Source of the DNA: Ignavibacteriota bacterium
Lineage (GTDB): Bacteria; Bacteroidota; Ignavibacteria; UBA10030; UBA6906
Assembly: GCA_003152875.1 (NCBI GenBank)
Contig: PMBF01000009.1
Location: 75,213 to 117,747 of the forward strand
DNA: 42,535 nt
Direction: 5' to 3'
The notes beneath the pieces were generated by a model, which saw nothing but the letters and a program-made list of their open reading frames with translations, searched no databases and had not been told where the DNA came from. The first letter of the stretch is position 1. The number at the start of each line of letters is the position of its first letter. Both the position numbers and the translations under genes were made by a program. This document shows, piece after piece, positions 7,900 through 16,862 of the stretch.

Positions 7900-8055
7900 C
7901 TACTGTCCCGTCCCGGTGCGCGACATCAACGGCCCCGCATCCCGCCATTTCACCGTGACTTCCGTCGGTCCCATCGCGTACGGTGCGATCTCATAAGGGT
8001 TATAGGAAAAGAGCAATCCCTCCGGTGTCAGACCGGCATTCACCGTCAGCGCGAC
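7900..8055 (-). pseudogene. C-terminal remnant of a DUF3298 (RsiV-like) protein
   Basis: An open stretch of about 50 codons ends at TAG (7902-7900). It encodes LTPEGLLFSYNPYEIAPYAM, then GPTEVTVKW, closely matching the C-terminal end of the DUF3298/RsiV fold, in which an aromatic-rich YEIxPYAxG segment is conserved. The rest of a normal protein of 200 residues or more is missing. Upstream the frame runs through a run of nine G into the 3' end of the M48 peptidase gene in a different frame and hits a stop. No convincing start or Shine-Dalgarno site exists. I read it as the leftover of a deletion. Confidence 0.6.
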
Positions 8056-8071
8056 CCCCCCCCTCCCCCGG

Positions 8072-8869
8072 TCATTTCTTGAAGTAGGTCATTGCCTCGG
8101 GGATCTCCTCACGGATCTTGTCAATGCGTGACTGGTCCGACGGGTGGTCGCTCAGAAACTCGGGAGGCTTTCCTCCACCCTGCGAGGCCATCCGCTCCCA
8201 GAACGGGAGCGCGGTGTGCGGATCGTAGCCCGACATCGCCATGAAAATGAGCCCGAGGTGGTCCGCTTCGCTCTCCTGCGTCCGGCTAAACGGAAGGAGG
8301 GCGCCCACCTGCACCCCGACGCCGAAGGCGGAGTTCCAGAGCTGCCGCGTCTGTTCGGGTTTGTTCGCCAATGCCTGGTCCAGAGCCATCCCCCCGAGCT
8401 GCGCCAGGAGTCCCTGGCTCATCCTCTCGCCGCCGTGGTCGGCCACGGCGTGCGAGATCTCGTGCCCCAGCACGACAGCCAGGCCGTTTTCATCCTGCGT
8501 GAGCGGCAGGATGCCCGTGTAGACGACAACCTTTCCACCGGGCATGCACCAGGCGTTCACTTCCTTGCTCTCGACAAGGTTGAATTCCCAGTTGTACCCG
8601 TTCAGACGGTCAGACATGTTCTGCTGGGCCATGTACTGCTGGACTCCCACGGCAATCCGTTTCCCGACACGCACCACGAGACCGGTCTGCTCCTGGTTCG
8701 TGCTGAGTTTGTTGTCCTTGAGGAACTGGCCGTACTGCTGGGTGCTCATGGAGAGCATCTGTGAATCGGGAATGAGGCTCAACTGGCGCCTGCCGGTCAG
8801 CGGCACGGTGCTGCAGCCGGCCAGGACCAGGACGAGCACGAGAACCATATCGTTACAGATTGTACGCAT
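8072..8869 (-). CDS. M48 family zinc metallopeptidase, lipoprotein
   Basis: A 265-residue periplasmic protease of the BepA/LoiP-like M48 group, which handles outer-membrane protein quality control in Proteobacteria. A signal peptide ends in the lipobox LAGC (Cys19). The zinc motif HEISH lies in VVLGHEISHAVADHGGERM and the third ligand is in ESEADHLGLIFMAMSGYDP. The C-terminus FLSDHPSDQSRIDKIRE is typical of the family. The catalytic domain is complete, but no TPR tail follows, so it is shorter than BepA. It lies downstream of mscL on the same strand with a 69-nt gap. Confidence 0.93.
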   Translation of the reverse strand: MRTICNDMVLVLVLVLAGCSTVPLTGRRQLSLIPDSQMLSMSTQQYGQFLKDNKLSTNQEQTGLVVRVGKRIAVGVQQYMAQQNMSDRLNGYNWEFNLVESKEVNAWCMPGGKVVVYTGILPLTQDENGLAVVLGHEISHAVADHGGERMSQGLLAQLGGMALDQALANKPEQTRQLWNSAFGVGVQVGALLPFSRTQESEADHLGLIFMAMSGYDPHTALPFWERMASQGGGKPPEFLSDHPSDQSRIDKIREEIPEAMTYFKK

Positions 8870-8938
8870 GGGTTTCCCTGTCTTCCTATTTTACGAGAGC
8901 GTGAAGAGAGGCCGGAGGGTTCTCTCAGTCCTTCCGCT

Positions 8939-9343
8939 TCAGGCCCTGCCCTTCAGGAGATCCCGGATATCGGCCAGCAACAACGCTTCCGCTGACGGCT
9001 TCGGCGGAGCGGCAGGAGGTTCATCCTTCTTTCGCTGGAGCCTGTTGATTCCCTTGACCATCATGAAGATGCACCATGCCACGATGAGGAAATCGACAAC
9101 GGCCTGGAGGAACTTGCCGTACCGCAGGAGCACGGAAGTGTCCGGAGTCGGACCCTGCTTGAGGAGAACAGCAAGGTTCGAGAAATCGATTCCGCCCACG
9201 AGCAGCCCGATGGGCGGCATGATCACATCGGCGACAAGCGACGACACAATTTTGCCGAAGGCTGCGCCGATGATCACACCGACTGCGAGATCTACCACGT
9301 TGCCCTTCATGGCAAATTCCCTGAATTCCTTCATCATGCTCAT
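8939..9343 (-). CDS. mscL: Large-conductance mechanosensitive channel
   Basis: A pentameric inner-membrane pore that opens under extreme membrane tension to release solutes after osmotic downshock. The 134 residues show the family N-terminus [21 protein letters not shown]1 with the glycine/alanine-rich pore lining ([20 protein letters not shown]) and a short periplasmic loop. TM2 ([20 protein letters not shown]) and a charged C-terminal bundle follow. Start supported by AGGAGGATCAG just before ATG. The DUF3078 gene ends 36 nt upstream. Confidence 0.97.
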   Translation of the reverse strand: MSMMKEFREFAMKGNVVDLAVGVIIGAAFGKIVSSLVADVIMPPIGLLVGGIDFSNLAVLLKQGPTPDTSVLLRYGKFLQAVVDFLIVAWCIFMMVKGINRLQRKKDEPPAAPPKPSAEALLLADIRDLLKGRA

Positions 9344-9379
9344 CTGATCCTCCTGTGCGGAGTGTGTGGGGAGTATGGA

Positions 9380-10288
9380 TTAGAGAATGGAGTAGCTGAC
9401 ACCCATCGCAAGGACCTGCTTGATCTGCGTTCTCGGGCTTGCGTTCAGGTCGTGCAGAAACTGCACGCCGAAATTGGCGGAGACATACTTGTTGACCTTG
9501 GCCGTGATCAAGTTTTCGCACCTGGCATAGACGCGATCCATCGATTTCAGGGGGGCGAACAGCTCGAGCCTGGAAGAAAACGTGAGGTTGTCCGCAAAGC
9601 TCCACGCCACTTCCGTCACGGACTCGATTCCTCCTTCGACCCGGCTCTTCTGCGGCGCCGCCGGAAGAGGATCGCTCGCATAGTGGGTAAACTGCGACGT
9701 GAAGATCTCGCGGACGGCCGCGCCGATGCGGGTCGTGACCTCGGGGACCGGCTTCCAGGCGACGCCCGCGCTTTGCGTGAAGTACGCCGGGTCGAAGAAC
9801 TTTGAGACTCCCGTCGCGGTGCCGTTGTTGTCATACGTGAACCCCTCCGCGAATTGCGTCCGGAACGTCGCCGACACATACGGATTGACGGTGGTCCCGA
9901 ACTTGTAGATGAGGAGCGCCTCGTAGTAGATCTCATCGTCAGTTTTCCGGAGTCCCTGGCTCCCCAATCGTGTCTGCCCGAAGGAGAGCTTGTAGCTGTT
10001 GGACCAATTGATGGTTTCGCAGTCCAGCACGGAGGCGCCGTTCACGAAGACGGTGTAGGAAAGCGCGTTTTCCCCTCCCTGGGCCCAATCCTTGAACGAG
10101 ACCTGGGTGAGGTTGAGCCCGGCCACCATCCCGTGATGCCAGCCATACTTTTTCGACGTGTCGGCGGTCGCGGCGGCTGCCTTCTCCTGGAGACGTTTTT
10201 CCCGGTCGGCGTCCTCCTTCGACAGCTGAGCTTGTGCCATGGGGAAGACCACAAGGACAAGAATTGGTAGGATTGCCCGGAGTGACAT
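9380..10288 (-). CDS. DUF3078 outer-membrane beta-barrel protein
   Basis: 302 residues with a signal peptide cleaved near AQA-Q (about residue 20). The mature start contains GLNLTQVSFKDWAQGGENAL, the hallmark of the DUF3078 family found in Bacteroidota and relatives. The rest consists of alternating amphipathic strands ending in an aromatic/hydrophobic strand, VLAMGVSYSIL, as expected for an outer-membrane barrel. The function of the family is unknown. It sits between the permease and mscL. Confidence 0.85.
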   Translation of the reverse strand: MSLRAILPILVLVVFPMAQAQLSKEDADREKRLQEKAAAATADTSKKYGWHHGMVAGLNLTQVSFKDWAQGGENALSYTVFVNGASVLDCETINWSNSYKLSFGQTRLGSQGLRKTDDEIYYEALLIYKFGTTVNPYVSATFRTQFAEGFTYDNNGTATGVSKFFDPAYFTQSAGVAWKPVPEVTTRIGAAVREIFTSQFTHYASDPLPAAPQKSRVEGGIESVTEVAWSFADNLTFSSRLELFAPLKSMDRVYARCENLITAKVNKYVSANFGVQFLHDLNASPRTQIKQVLAMGVSYSIL

Positions 10289-10433
10289 CGCGGTACCCTT
10301 TCAAGTAGAAGATTTGGCTGCTGAGAGAACGGACAGAAGTGCAACAGGAGAAGAGACGACACTTCAGGCGATACGCGGAACACACTCTCAGAACAGCACG
10401 AGCCGGCGCCCGGTTCCGCACCCGCGCATGTTT

Positions 10434-11942
10434 CTATGGGCGGCCCTGGAGGGCAGCCGTGCGCCGAAGATGGCTGTGCTTGAAGCCATAGAGGAAATAC
10501 ACACCCAGTCCGACGGTCAGCCAGAGGGCAAACCTCACCCAAGTAATCCAGGGAAGCCCGGTCATTAAATAGAGGCACGAGCCGATCCCGAGCAGCGGGA
10601 CAAGGGGAACCAGCGGGGTGCGGAAAGCGCGCGGACGGCCGGGATCCCTGCGCCGGAGAATAAGCACGCCAATGCAGACGAGGACGAACGCGAACAACGT
10701 GCCGATATTGGTGAGATCCACCATTTCATCGATGCTGGTGAACATGGCGGTCACCCCGACAGCGACCCCTGTGCAGATGGTCGTGACGTGCGGCGTCCGG
10801 TATTTCGGATGAACGCGCGCGAACGTCTGAGGGAGCAGACCATCGCGGGCCATGGAGAAGAAAATGCGCGGCTGGCCCAGTTGGAAGACCAGCAGCACGG
10901 CAGTGTGAGCCACGACCGATCCGAAGGCCACGATGCCCACCGCCACGTCCCCCCAGCGTTCGATGTTCGCATACTGCAGGGCAAGCGTGAGCGGCTCGGC
11001 CTGCTGGGTCGCCAGAACTTTCACCAGATCGCGGTACGGGATGATTCCGGTGAACACTGCGGCCACGATAATGTAGATCACCGTACAGATGATCAGAGAA
11101 CCGATGATCCCGACCGGTAGACTCCGCTTCGGATTCCTGACCTCCTCTGCAACTGTGGACACGGCATCGAAGCCGATGTAGGCGAAAAACACGATGGCGG
11201 CACCTGCCTGGATCCCCGCCCAGCCGTTGGGTGCGAAGGGGATCCAGTGCGCCGGCTTCACATACTTCATCCCCACGAACACGAAGAACGAGAGGACGAT
11301 CAGCTTGATAATGACCATGCCGGCGTTGGCCCGGGAGCTTTCACGGATCCCGATGACCAGAAGCACGGTGATCAGAGCGACGATGCCGAAGGCGACAATG
11401 TTGAAGACCAGCGGGATGCCAAAGAGGTGGGGAGCGCTCTCAAAGAGACCGGGAATCTTCCCTGCAGTGCGGAAATCGGTGCTCAGCCAGTCAGGGATGA
11501 CAATCCCGAATCCAGCGACAAGCGTCTTGAAGTAATTCGTCCAGCTGATGGCCACCGCCACATTGCCGACGGCATACTCGATGATAAGGTCCCAGCCGAT
11601 GATCCAGGCCACAAGCTCGCCGAGCGTGCCGTAGGAGTACGTATAGGCGCTGCCGGAGATGGGGACCATGGCCGCGAATTCCGCGTAGCAGAGGGCGGCA
11701 AACCCGCAGGCAATTCCTGTCACCACGAACGAGAGAATGAGTGCGGGACCCGCGCCAGGGCGTGCGGCGTCGCCAGCGGCCGCCGTCCCGATTGTGGCGA
11801 AAATGCCTGCACCGATGATCGCCCCGATCCCCAGCATGACCAGATCGAATGAACCCAGGGCGCGTCTCAGCTGGGTCTCTGGCGCGTCGCCTTCGTGCAG
11901 AATGGCGTCGAGGCTTTTTGTCCGGAAGAGCTGATGCAACAT
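10434..11942 (-). CDS. Cationic amino-acid-type APC permease
   Basis: 502 residues with about 12 or more transmembrane segments. The TM1 signature reads LGIGAIIGAGIFATIGTAAA, the substrate-binding helix break of the APC superfamily. It is followed by CYAEFAAMVPISGSAYTYSY, conserved in cationic amino-acid transporters (CAT/YfnA group). The C-terminal region VPLVPLLGIGSCLYLMTGL also matches that group. It predicts proton-coupled uptake or exchange of an amino acid; the actual substrate cannot be read. The stop lies 145 nt upstream of the DUF3078 gene. Confidence 0.92.
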   Translation of the reverse strand: MLHQLFRTKSLDAILHEGDAPETQLRRALGSFDLVMLGIGAIIGAGIFATIGTAAAGDAARPGAGPALILSFVVTGIACGFAALCYAEFAAMVPISGSAYTYSYGTLGELVAWIIGWDLIIEYAVGNVAVAISWTNYFKTLVAGFGIVIPDWLSTDFRTAGKIPGLFESAPHLFGIPLVFNIVAFGIVALITVLLVIGIRESSRANAGMVIIKLIVLSFFVFVGMKYVKPAHWIPFAPNGWAGIQAGAAIVFFAYIGFDAVSTVAEEVRNPKRSLPVGIIGSLIICTVIYIIVAAVFTGIIPYRDLVKVLATQQAEPLTLALQYANIERWGDVAVGIVAFGSVVAHTAVLLVFQLGQPRIFFSMARDGLLPQTFARVHPKYRTPHVTTICTGVAVGVTAMFTSIDEMVDLTNIGTLFAFVLVCIGVLILRRRDPGRPRAFRTPLVPLVPLLGIGSCLYLMTGLPWITWVRFALWLTVGLGVYFLYGFKHSHLRRTAALQGRP

Positions 11943-12212
11943 GGAAGGTTTTCGAATTCGTGACTGGGAAGATACTCAGAAGTCTTCGAAATCGCCACCA
12001 CTTCGATGCGGCGGCTCCACTACGGAACAATTCCCGGTCACCGGCAATTCCCACGCTCCATACCCCTCCACCCCGAGCCTCAAGCCGCGTGGAAACCTTT
12101 CTTTCGCGGGCTGGCAAGGCAGCGCACATTTGCACCTGCCGCCCATTTTGCCTACCATGTTAGAATGCCGCGCTTCATTCAGTCCCGCATCACACAGGAG
12201 CCCCCAACGGTC

Positions 12213-13844
12213 ATGAGATACGCCGCTCTCGCACTCGTTGTTGCCCTTTCGTCCAGTCGGGCGCTCACCCAACCCGCCGTCGAAAAAATCGACACCGCCG
12301 CGATGTCCAGAATTCGCGAGGAAGGGCTGAACCGCTCCCACGCCGCGGAGACTCTGGAAGGACTTACCGACGTGTGCGGCGAGCGCCTCAGCTTCTCCCC
12401 CGAGCTCAAAGCCGCCGCCCGATGGGTCGCGGCCAGACTCTCTTCCTGGAAGCTCGACAGCGTGAGAATAGATCCCTGGACCCCGGCGGAGAAAGGGTGG
12501 TCCATCAGGCGTTTCAGCGTCCACATGATCGAGCCGCAAACCGTCCCTCTGATCGGAGTCGCCAAGGCGTGGTCGCCGGGCACGGACGGCGTGGTGAGGG
12601 GCGAAGCGGTCTATCTCGATGTGAAGGCGGATTCGGAGTTCTCCAGGTATCACGGGAAACTGAAGAAGGCTTTTGTCTTCATCTCCGATCCCCGCCCGCT
12701 CGGACTGGACTTCACCCCGTTTGCCTCGCGGACACCCGATTCGGTGCTGCTGAAACTGGCCAACGCCGAGCCGGGAGCATCGCGCCGGCGAGGACTCGCC
12801 TTCGGAGATTCCGCCACAGTCCGGAGATTCCGTCAAGACGCGCTGCTGACTTCAAGCAGACTCGAGTTTTGCAGGAAGGAAGGAGCAAGAGTCATCATCG
12901 ACGCCAGCCGTGGAGACGGCGGCACCATCATGACGGGGGCCGCCTCAGTCCCCCAGGCCCCGGGGACACCCTATGCCTCCCGCATCAGCTCCTATGACCC
13001 GAAAGCGCCCGACATCGTACCCCAGGTCTCGCTCGCCGCGGAACACTACAATCGGATCGTCCGCCTGCTGAAACAGGGCTTGCCGGTGAAGATGGAAATG
13101 GACCTCGAGGTGGAGTTCACGAGTGAGCTCCAGCCCGGCCTGAATGTGCTGGCCGAGATACCGGGAACTGACTTGGAGGATGAGGTGGTCATGATCGGCG
13201 CACACCTTGACTCCTGGCACGCCGGCACAGGGGCATGCGATAACGGGACCGGCGTGACGACCGCTATGGAAGCGATGAGAATTCTCTCCGCGATCGGGCT
13301 CAGACCCAGGCGGACCATCCGCATCGGCTTGTGGAGCGGGGAGGAACAGGGCCTCTTGGGTTCGAAGGCCTTCGTGACGAAATACCTCGGGGAGCGGGAA
13401 GGTGACGGAAGGGGCGACCAGGGCCCGGTGCACACAACTCCGGCCTATGACAAATTTTGCGCCTACTTTAACGATGACAATGGCAGCGGAAAATTCCGCG
13501 GAATCTATCTGCAGGGAAACGAAGGGCTCCGCCCCGTCTTCCGTGCCTGGCTCGCCCCATTCGGCGATCTCGGGGCCTCCACGGTCACGGCGGCAAACAC
13601 CGGAGGGACTGACCACCTCTCCTTCGACGCAATCGGACTCCCCGCCTTCCAGTTCATCCAGGACCCTCTCGAATACGGGAGGACCTATCACACGAACTTC
13701 GATACGTACGAGCGCGCCTCCGAGGACGATCTGAAGCAATCAGCCGTGATCATGGCGGCGTTTGCATATGACGCGGCCATGCGCGAAGAGAAACTCCCCC
13801 GCAAGCCGATGCCGGAACCGCAGCGGACCTCTCTCTCCCAGTGA
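12213..13844 (+). CDS. Secreted M28 zinc aminopeptidase with PA-domain insert
   Basis: 543 residues with a signal peptide (MRYAALALVVALSSSRALTQ). A protease-associated-like region (about residues 120-280) separates the N-terminal helices from the M28 catalytic domain. Zinc-site motifs are MIGAHLDSWHAGTGACDNGT (His and Asp ligands) and GLWSGEEQGLLGSKAF (catalytic and ligand glutamates). The late GGTDHLSFDAIGLPAFQFI and RTYHTNFDTYER supply the last ligand. The architecture resembles carboxypeptidase Q-type M28B proteins. The frame is open 69 codons further upstream, but the signal peptide and a GGAG site 12 nt away set the start at 12213. Confidence 0.93.
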   Translation: MRYAALALVVALSSSRALTQPAVEKIDTAAMSRIREEGLNRSHAAETLEGLTDVCGERLSFSPELKAAARWVAARLSSWKLDSVRIDPWTPAEKGWSIRRFSVHMIEPQTVPLIGVAKAWSPGTDGVVRGEAVYLDVKADSEFSRYHGKLKKAFVFISDPRPLGLDFTPFASRTPDSVLLKLANAEPGASRRRGLAFGDSATVRRFRQDALLTSSRLEFCRKEGARVIIDASRGDGGTIMTGAASVPQAPGTPYASRISSYDPKAPDIVPQVSLAAEHYNRIVRLLKQGLPVKMEMDLEVEFTSELQPGLNVLAEIPGTDLEDEVVMIGAHLDSWHAGTGACDNGTGVTTAMEAMRILSAIGLRPRRTIRIGLWSGEEQGLLGSKAFVTKYLGEREGDGRGDQGPVHTTPAYDKFCAYFNDDNGSGKFRGIYLQGNEGLRPVFRAWLAPFGDLGASTVTAANTGGTDHLSFDAIGLPAFQFIQDPLEYGRTYHTNFDTYERASEDDLKQSAVIMAAFAYDAAMREEKLPRKPMPEPQRTSLSQ

Positions 13845-13932
13845 CGTGCACCGGGGACCCGCCTGTCAAGACCGTGCCCTTCAGCTCGATGCGTCATAGG
13901 ACCGGGGGGACACACCCTCCTCCCCCCCATGC

Positions 13933-13950
13933 GCGGGAGTTGACTCCCGC
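13933..13950 (+). terminator. Hairpin after the M28 peptidase gene
   Basis: GCGGGAG, loop TTGA, CTCCCGC: a 7-bp GC-rich stem about 90 nt after the peptidase stop, followed by AAGACATTTG without a clear U tract. It may act as a terminator or as an RNA-stabilising hairpin. Confidence 0.35.
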
Positions 13951-14120
13951 AAGACATTTGTAGAAAGTGCAGCGGTTCAGCAACTTTTCCCCCCGAAAGA
14001 CGCGTCGCAGGGCCAATTCCCTTAAGAAACCTCCCGGCATGAGTCTTGAAACCACATTATCCTTCAGGAAGTGCGGCAGGAGCAGGGCAGCGCCTCACAC
14101 GTTTTTCTGGGGTAACCAAC

Positions 14121-14288
14121 ATGACAATCGTAATCGGCATCCTCGCGTATATGGCAATCATCACAGGAATCGTTGCCTTCTTCCGCTTTGTCCATTCCGC
14201 GGACAGTGATCTGAGCGAGCTCACGCTGAATACCCCCGAGCTTCGTCCGGTCCATGTCATGCCGCATTACCGCCGCCGGAGCGCATAA
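14121..14288 (+). CDS. Small single-helix membrane protein, unknown function
   Basis: 55 residues. Residues 2-24 (IVIGILAYMAIITGIVAFFRF) form one hydrophobic helix, followed by an acidic linker (SADSDLSELTLNTPE) and a basic tail ending HYRRRSA. This suggests an inner-membrane peptide with a cytoplasmic tail. I recognise no family. ATG at 14121 is preceded by a TGGGG stretch 9 nt upstream, and the longer frame from 14046 does not look coding. It is 276 nt after the M28 peptidase gene and is closed by a strong hairpin, so it may be its own transcription unit. Confidence 0.45.
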   Translation: MTIVIGILAYMAIITGIVAFFRFVHSADSDLSELTLNTPELRPVHVMPHYRRRSA

Positions 14289-14398
14289 GCCCGGTTTTTC
14301 GCGTTGGCAGACGGCAGGGGCGCGGTGCTCTATGAAGCTGAGGGCCCCGCCCGGAAGAAGGCACCAGAAGTGTACATCACGCACTTGCCTCAGCACAC

Positions 14399-14420
14399 AG
14401 GGTCCCCTCCGAGGGACCCT
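14399..14420. terminator. Hairpin terminator between convergent genes
   Basis: AGGGTCCC, loop CTCCGA, AGGGTCCC complement GGGACCCT: a perfect 8-bp stem followed by TTCCCG. It lies between the small membrane protein (plus) and the Lrp-type gene (minus), 7 nt from the latter's stop, so it can serve both directions. Confidence 0.65.
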
Positions 14421-14427
14421 TTCCCGT

Positions 14428-14706
14428 TCACTCCATTCCCACCGAGAACATCGCCTCGAGATCGTGCTTTGAGTAGGTCCGGAAAGCGATCAGCGTCTCG
14501 GTGCTCCTGATCCCCCCCACCTGCGACATGCGGCGTGTTACAAGGTCCGCGAGATCCTCATTGGTCTTGACCCTGATCAGCACCGCCAGATCGTAGCGCC
14601 CTCCCACCGAATACACCTCGGAGATGCCCGGCAGCGCAGCAAGCTGCTCGGCGACATCCTGGATCCTTCCGTGTTCGAGGTTCATCAACACAATCGAAGT
14701 GACCAT
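14428..14706 (-). CDS. Stand-alone Lrp/AsnC ligand-binding (RAM) domain protein
   Basis: 92 residues that correspond to the RAM effector domain of Lrp/AsnC regulators, with no DNA-binding helix-turn-helix. Visible are SIVLMNLEHGRIQDVAEQL (first strand and helix) and GISEVYSVGGRYDLAVLIRV, the conserved GxYD beta hairpin. The late GIRSTETLIAFRTYSK is also typical. Such single-domain proteins assemble into rings and bind amino acids, and may modulate full-length Lrp paralogues. It is the last gene of the minus-strand run, 27 nt after the C1-like peptidase. Confidence 0.9.
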   Translation of the reverse strand: MVTSIVLMNLEHGRIQDVAEQLAALPGISEVYSVGGRYDLAVLIRVKTNEDLADLVTRRMSQVGGIRSTETLIAFRTYSKHDLEAMFSVGME

Positions 14707-14733
14707 GGCTCATGTCCCGGGGCTTGTGGCTCG

Positions 14734-15981
14734 TCAGTTCTTCTGCTGTTCGGCGGCGACTTTCTTCAGGAGGTCGCTTGCCATGTCCCTGTGGACCGTC
14801 AGCCCCATCATCTTCAGCTTGATGTAGTCTTCCCGGTAGAAATAGTAACCCCGGTGTGCGTTGTTACGCGACCCGGAGCCGGAATCCTTGATCAGGAACC
14901 AATCGCTCCCTTCGACCGTGGTGCACCCGACCACGTGGATGCCATGGTCGTCAGTGGTGGTCTTGTTGGTAAACCGGAACTGCCTGGCGCTCTCGTCGAT
15001 GAATGCCGCCGGGATATCAAAGGTGGGAATCACTGCGATCCCCGCATGCCCTTCCAGCCCGGGTTCGGAGGTGTCCCCGCCGATGCACACCGTATAGCCT
15101 TTTCGAATGGAATTCTTCAGCACCCCCATGAAATCGTCGAGCGGCACATTCAGATAGTCAGTGCTGTGCCACCAGTTGTCGGGAACCTCGTACTCCACCA
15201 TCCGGAAGTAGGGCTTCTCCATCAGCGACATCACTTCAACATAATCCTCCAGGTTCAACCGGAGAACGGAGCCGAGGTACTCCCTGGGGTTCATCGAGCG
15301 TCCTTCGACTGTGACTGCCGCCGGAGGTTCGCCCAGGTAGCGGTTCAGGATGGAGCGGACCGTTCGCACTACCTCCTCCTCGTTCCACGCATTGCCGGCC
15401 TTCACGGAGAGAAGATACGCCTGCAACTCGCTGAACAGGACACGGTGGTCATGGACCTTCTGCCCGGGGAGGAGGCCCGAGTACGCGGAGGCCGGAACGA
15501 TTCCGTACTGCTTCCAGATCCGCGGAACGGCGTTGGCCTCGGAGCCTTCTCCGAAGGCCGAGTTCCCTCTCTCCTTGACGAAGCGCCGCGCTTTCTCCAC
15601 ATACTCCCAGTACACGGTGTACAGCTCCGAAAGCTTCACGTCGCGTCCGGTCAGCCGGTGGATCTCGGATTCGTAGAAGGATGTGGTGGAGAAACACCAG
15701 CACATTCCCGAAAGCCCCTGGGACAAAGGGGGCGTGTGCCATGACGTGGTGAATTCGCCCGCCGACGCCGGGGCCTTGATGCCGCCGAAATCCACGCGGA
15801 GCTGGCGCTGAGCCAGGTTCTCCTTCTTGATGAACGCGTCCGCCCCATGTTCAAGCTCATCCAGGAACTCGTTCTTCGGCTGTTGGAATACCGCCCGGTC
15901 CCGGTGGGCATCCTGCTGGGCCAGCCCCGCCCCGGCCGGCAGGACCGCGAGACAGGCCGCGGCAAGCATCCATCTGTTCAT
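14734..15981 (-). CDS. C1-like cysteine peptidase (bleomycin hydrolase/aminopeptidase C type), exported
   Basis: 415 residues with a signal peptide cleaved near GAGLAQQ. Papain-fold active site: oxyanion Gln88 and nucleophile Cys94 in SQGLSGMCWCFST, and catalytic His346 in DDHGIHVVG. The third position, normally Asn in a KNSWG or ENSWG motif, is Asp366 in LIKDSGSGS. The ending GYYFYREDYIKLKMMGLTVH resembles PepC-like proteins. PepC and bleomycin hydrolase are cytoplasmic hexamers, so the signal peptide marks a periplasmic or secreted variant. It follows the 221-residue unknown gene after 27 nt. Confidence 0.87.
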   Translation of the reverse strand: MNRWMLAAACLAVLPAGAGLAQQDAHRDRAVFQQPKNEFLDELEHGADAFIKKENLAQRQLRVDFGGIKAPASAGEFTTSWHTPPLSQGLSGMCWCFSTTSFYESEIHRLTGRDVKLSELYTVYWEYVEKARRFVKERGNSAFGEGSEANAVPRIWKQYGIVPASAYSGLLPGQKVHDHRVLFSELQAYLLSVKAGNAWNEEEVVRTVRSILNRYLGEPPAAVTVEGRSMNPREYLGSVLRLNLEDYVEVMSLMEKPYFRMVEYEVPDNWWHSTDYLNVPLDDFMGVLKNSIRKGYTVCIGGDTSEPGLEGHAGIAVIPTFDIPAAFIDESARQFRFTNKTTTDDHGIHVVGCTTVEGSDWFLIKDSGSGSRNNAHRGYYFYREDYIKLKMMGLTVHRDMASDLLKKVAAEQQKN

Positions 15982-16008
15982 GAGATCATTCCTTTCGTTG
16001 GTGAACGG

Positions 16009-16674
16009 TCAGTCGAGCGCATCGAGTTGCCTGATCTGCCGGACGTTGTTGAAGAGCTGCTCGGCGGAGTAGCCGTCCTCTTCTTCGACGGCATAACGGT
16101 CCAGGAAGGCCCTGCAAAGGGCAAGCAACGCCGCATCGTCCGCCTTGATCTTCTTCCCCTCGGCCAGACAGAAGAGGGCGGCGGCCTTCATGCCCCTGGT
16201 CCAGAGAGTTTTCCCACCGGAATCGCGGGAGACCGGAGCGGAGAGCGGGGAGGGGGGGTTCAGCTTGGGCAGCAGCTCCTTGATGTTGACCTGGAGGTGC
16301 GCCAGGGCCATGAGCAGGCTCCTCCTTTTCTTCGCCTCCGTGTCGAGCGCGGCAAGCCGCCCGGACTTTTCGGACCGCTCCTGAGCGCTCAACTGACTGT
16401 CGCTCTTGAGCGCCTCCATCTTCATCGGTCCCCCTCCGGGCAGAGAGAACTCCACCGCCTGCCGCCCGGCGAAGAAGTTCCGCTGCACTTCCTTTTTCTC
16501 CTCCTCAAGCTGCTTGATACCGCTCTGCAGATCGGTCTTGTACCGGCCGAGAGGAATCTCGCTCTCCCCTTCCTTCGACCGCTGCACAAGGATCAGACGC
16601 GCGGAGCCCTCTTCCTTGCGCACGCCGACGACGCCGGCGGCCTTCAACTGTTGCAGTACCTGGAAATCAGTCAT
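16009..16674 (-). CDS. Conserved-looking hypothetical protein with coiled coil
   Basis: 221 residues starting MTDFQVLQQLKAAGVVGV, with no signal peptide. A charged helical region (about residues 45-125, with QLEEEKKEVQRNFF and KKRRSLLMALAHLQVNIKE) suggests a coiled coil. The C-terminal third is a helical domain with AEGKKIKADDAALLALCRAF and YSAEQLFNNVRQIRQLDALD. I do not recognise a family. The frame is open 70 codons further upstream but the extension is arginine/proline-rich and looks non-coding. It lies between the 105-residue unknown gene and the C1-like peptidase. Confidence 0.7.
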   Translation of the reverse strand: MTDFQVLQQLKAAGVVGVRKEEGSARLILVQRSKEGESEIPLGRYKTDLQSGIKQLEEEKKEVQRNFFAGRQAVEFSLPGGGPMKMEALKSDSQLSAQERSEKSGRLAALDTEAKKRRSLLMALAHLQVNIKELLPKLNPPSPLSAPVSRDSGGKTLWTRGMKAAALFCLAEGKKIKADDAALLALCRAFLDRYAVEEEDGYSAEQLFNNVRQIRQLDALD

Positions 16675-16862
16675 GATGTTGCCACACGATCCCGGACAGA
16701 AGTGACGCGGAGGGAACCAGGAAGGAACGATCCACGCACGGCGCCTCGCGCTGCTGGGGCTCCGAAGGGGCCCGCGGGATTGCGCCGCATCATGCGTGAG
16801 TATACCGATTTGAGGGAGAAGAAGCAACGCATCAGGGCGAGGTTCCGACGCACCAGGCCCTG

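Noticed and set aside
8072-8869. Fusion of the M48 peptidase with the DUF3298 tail through a frameshift in the G run
   Set aside because: The peptidase stop codon precedes the G run and the peptidase ends at its normal family C-terminus, so no single-base change in the run would join them.
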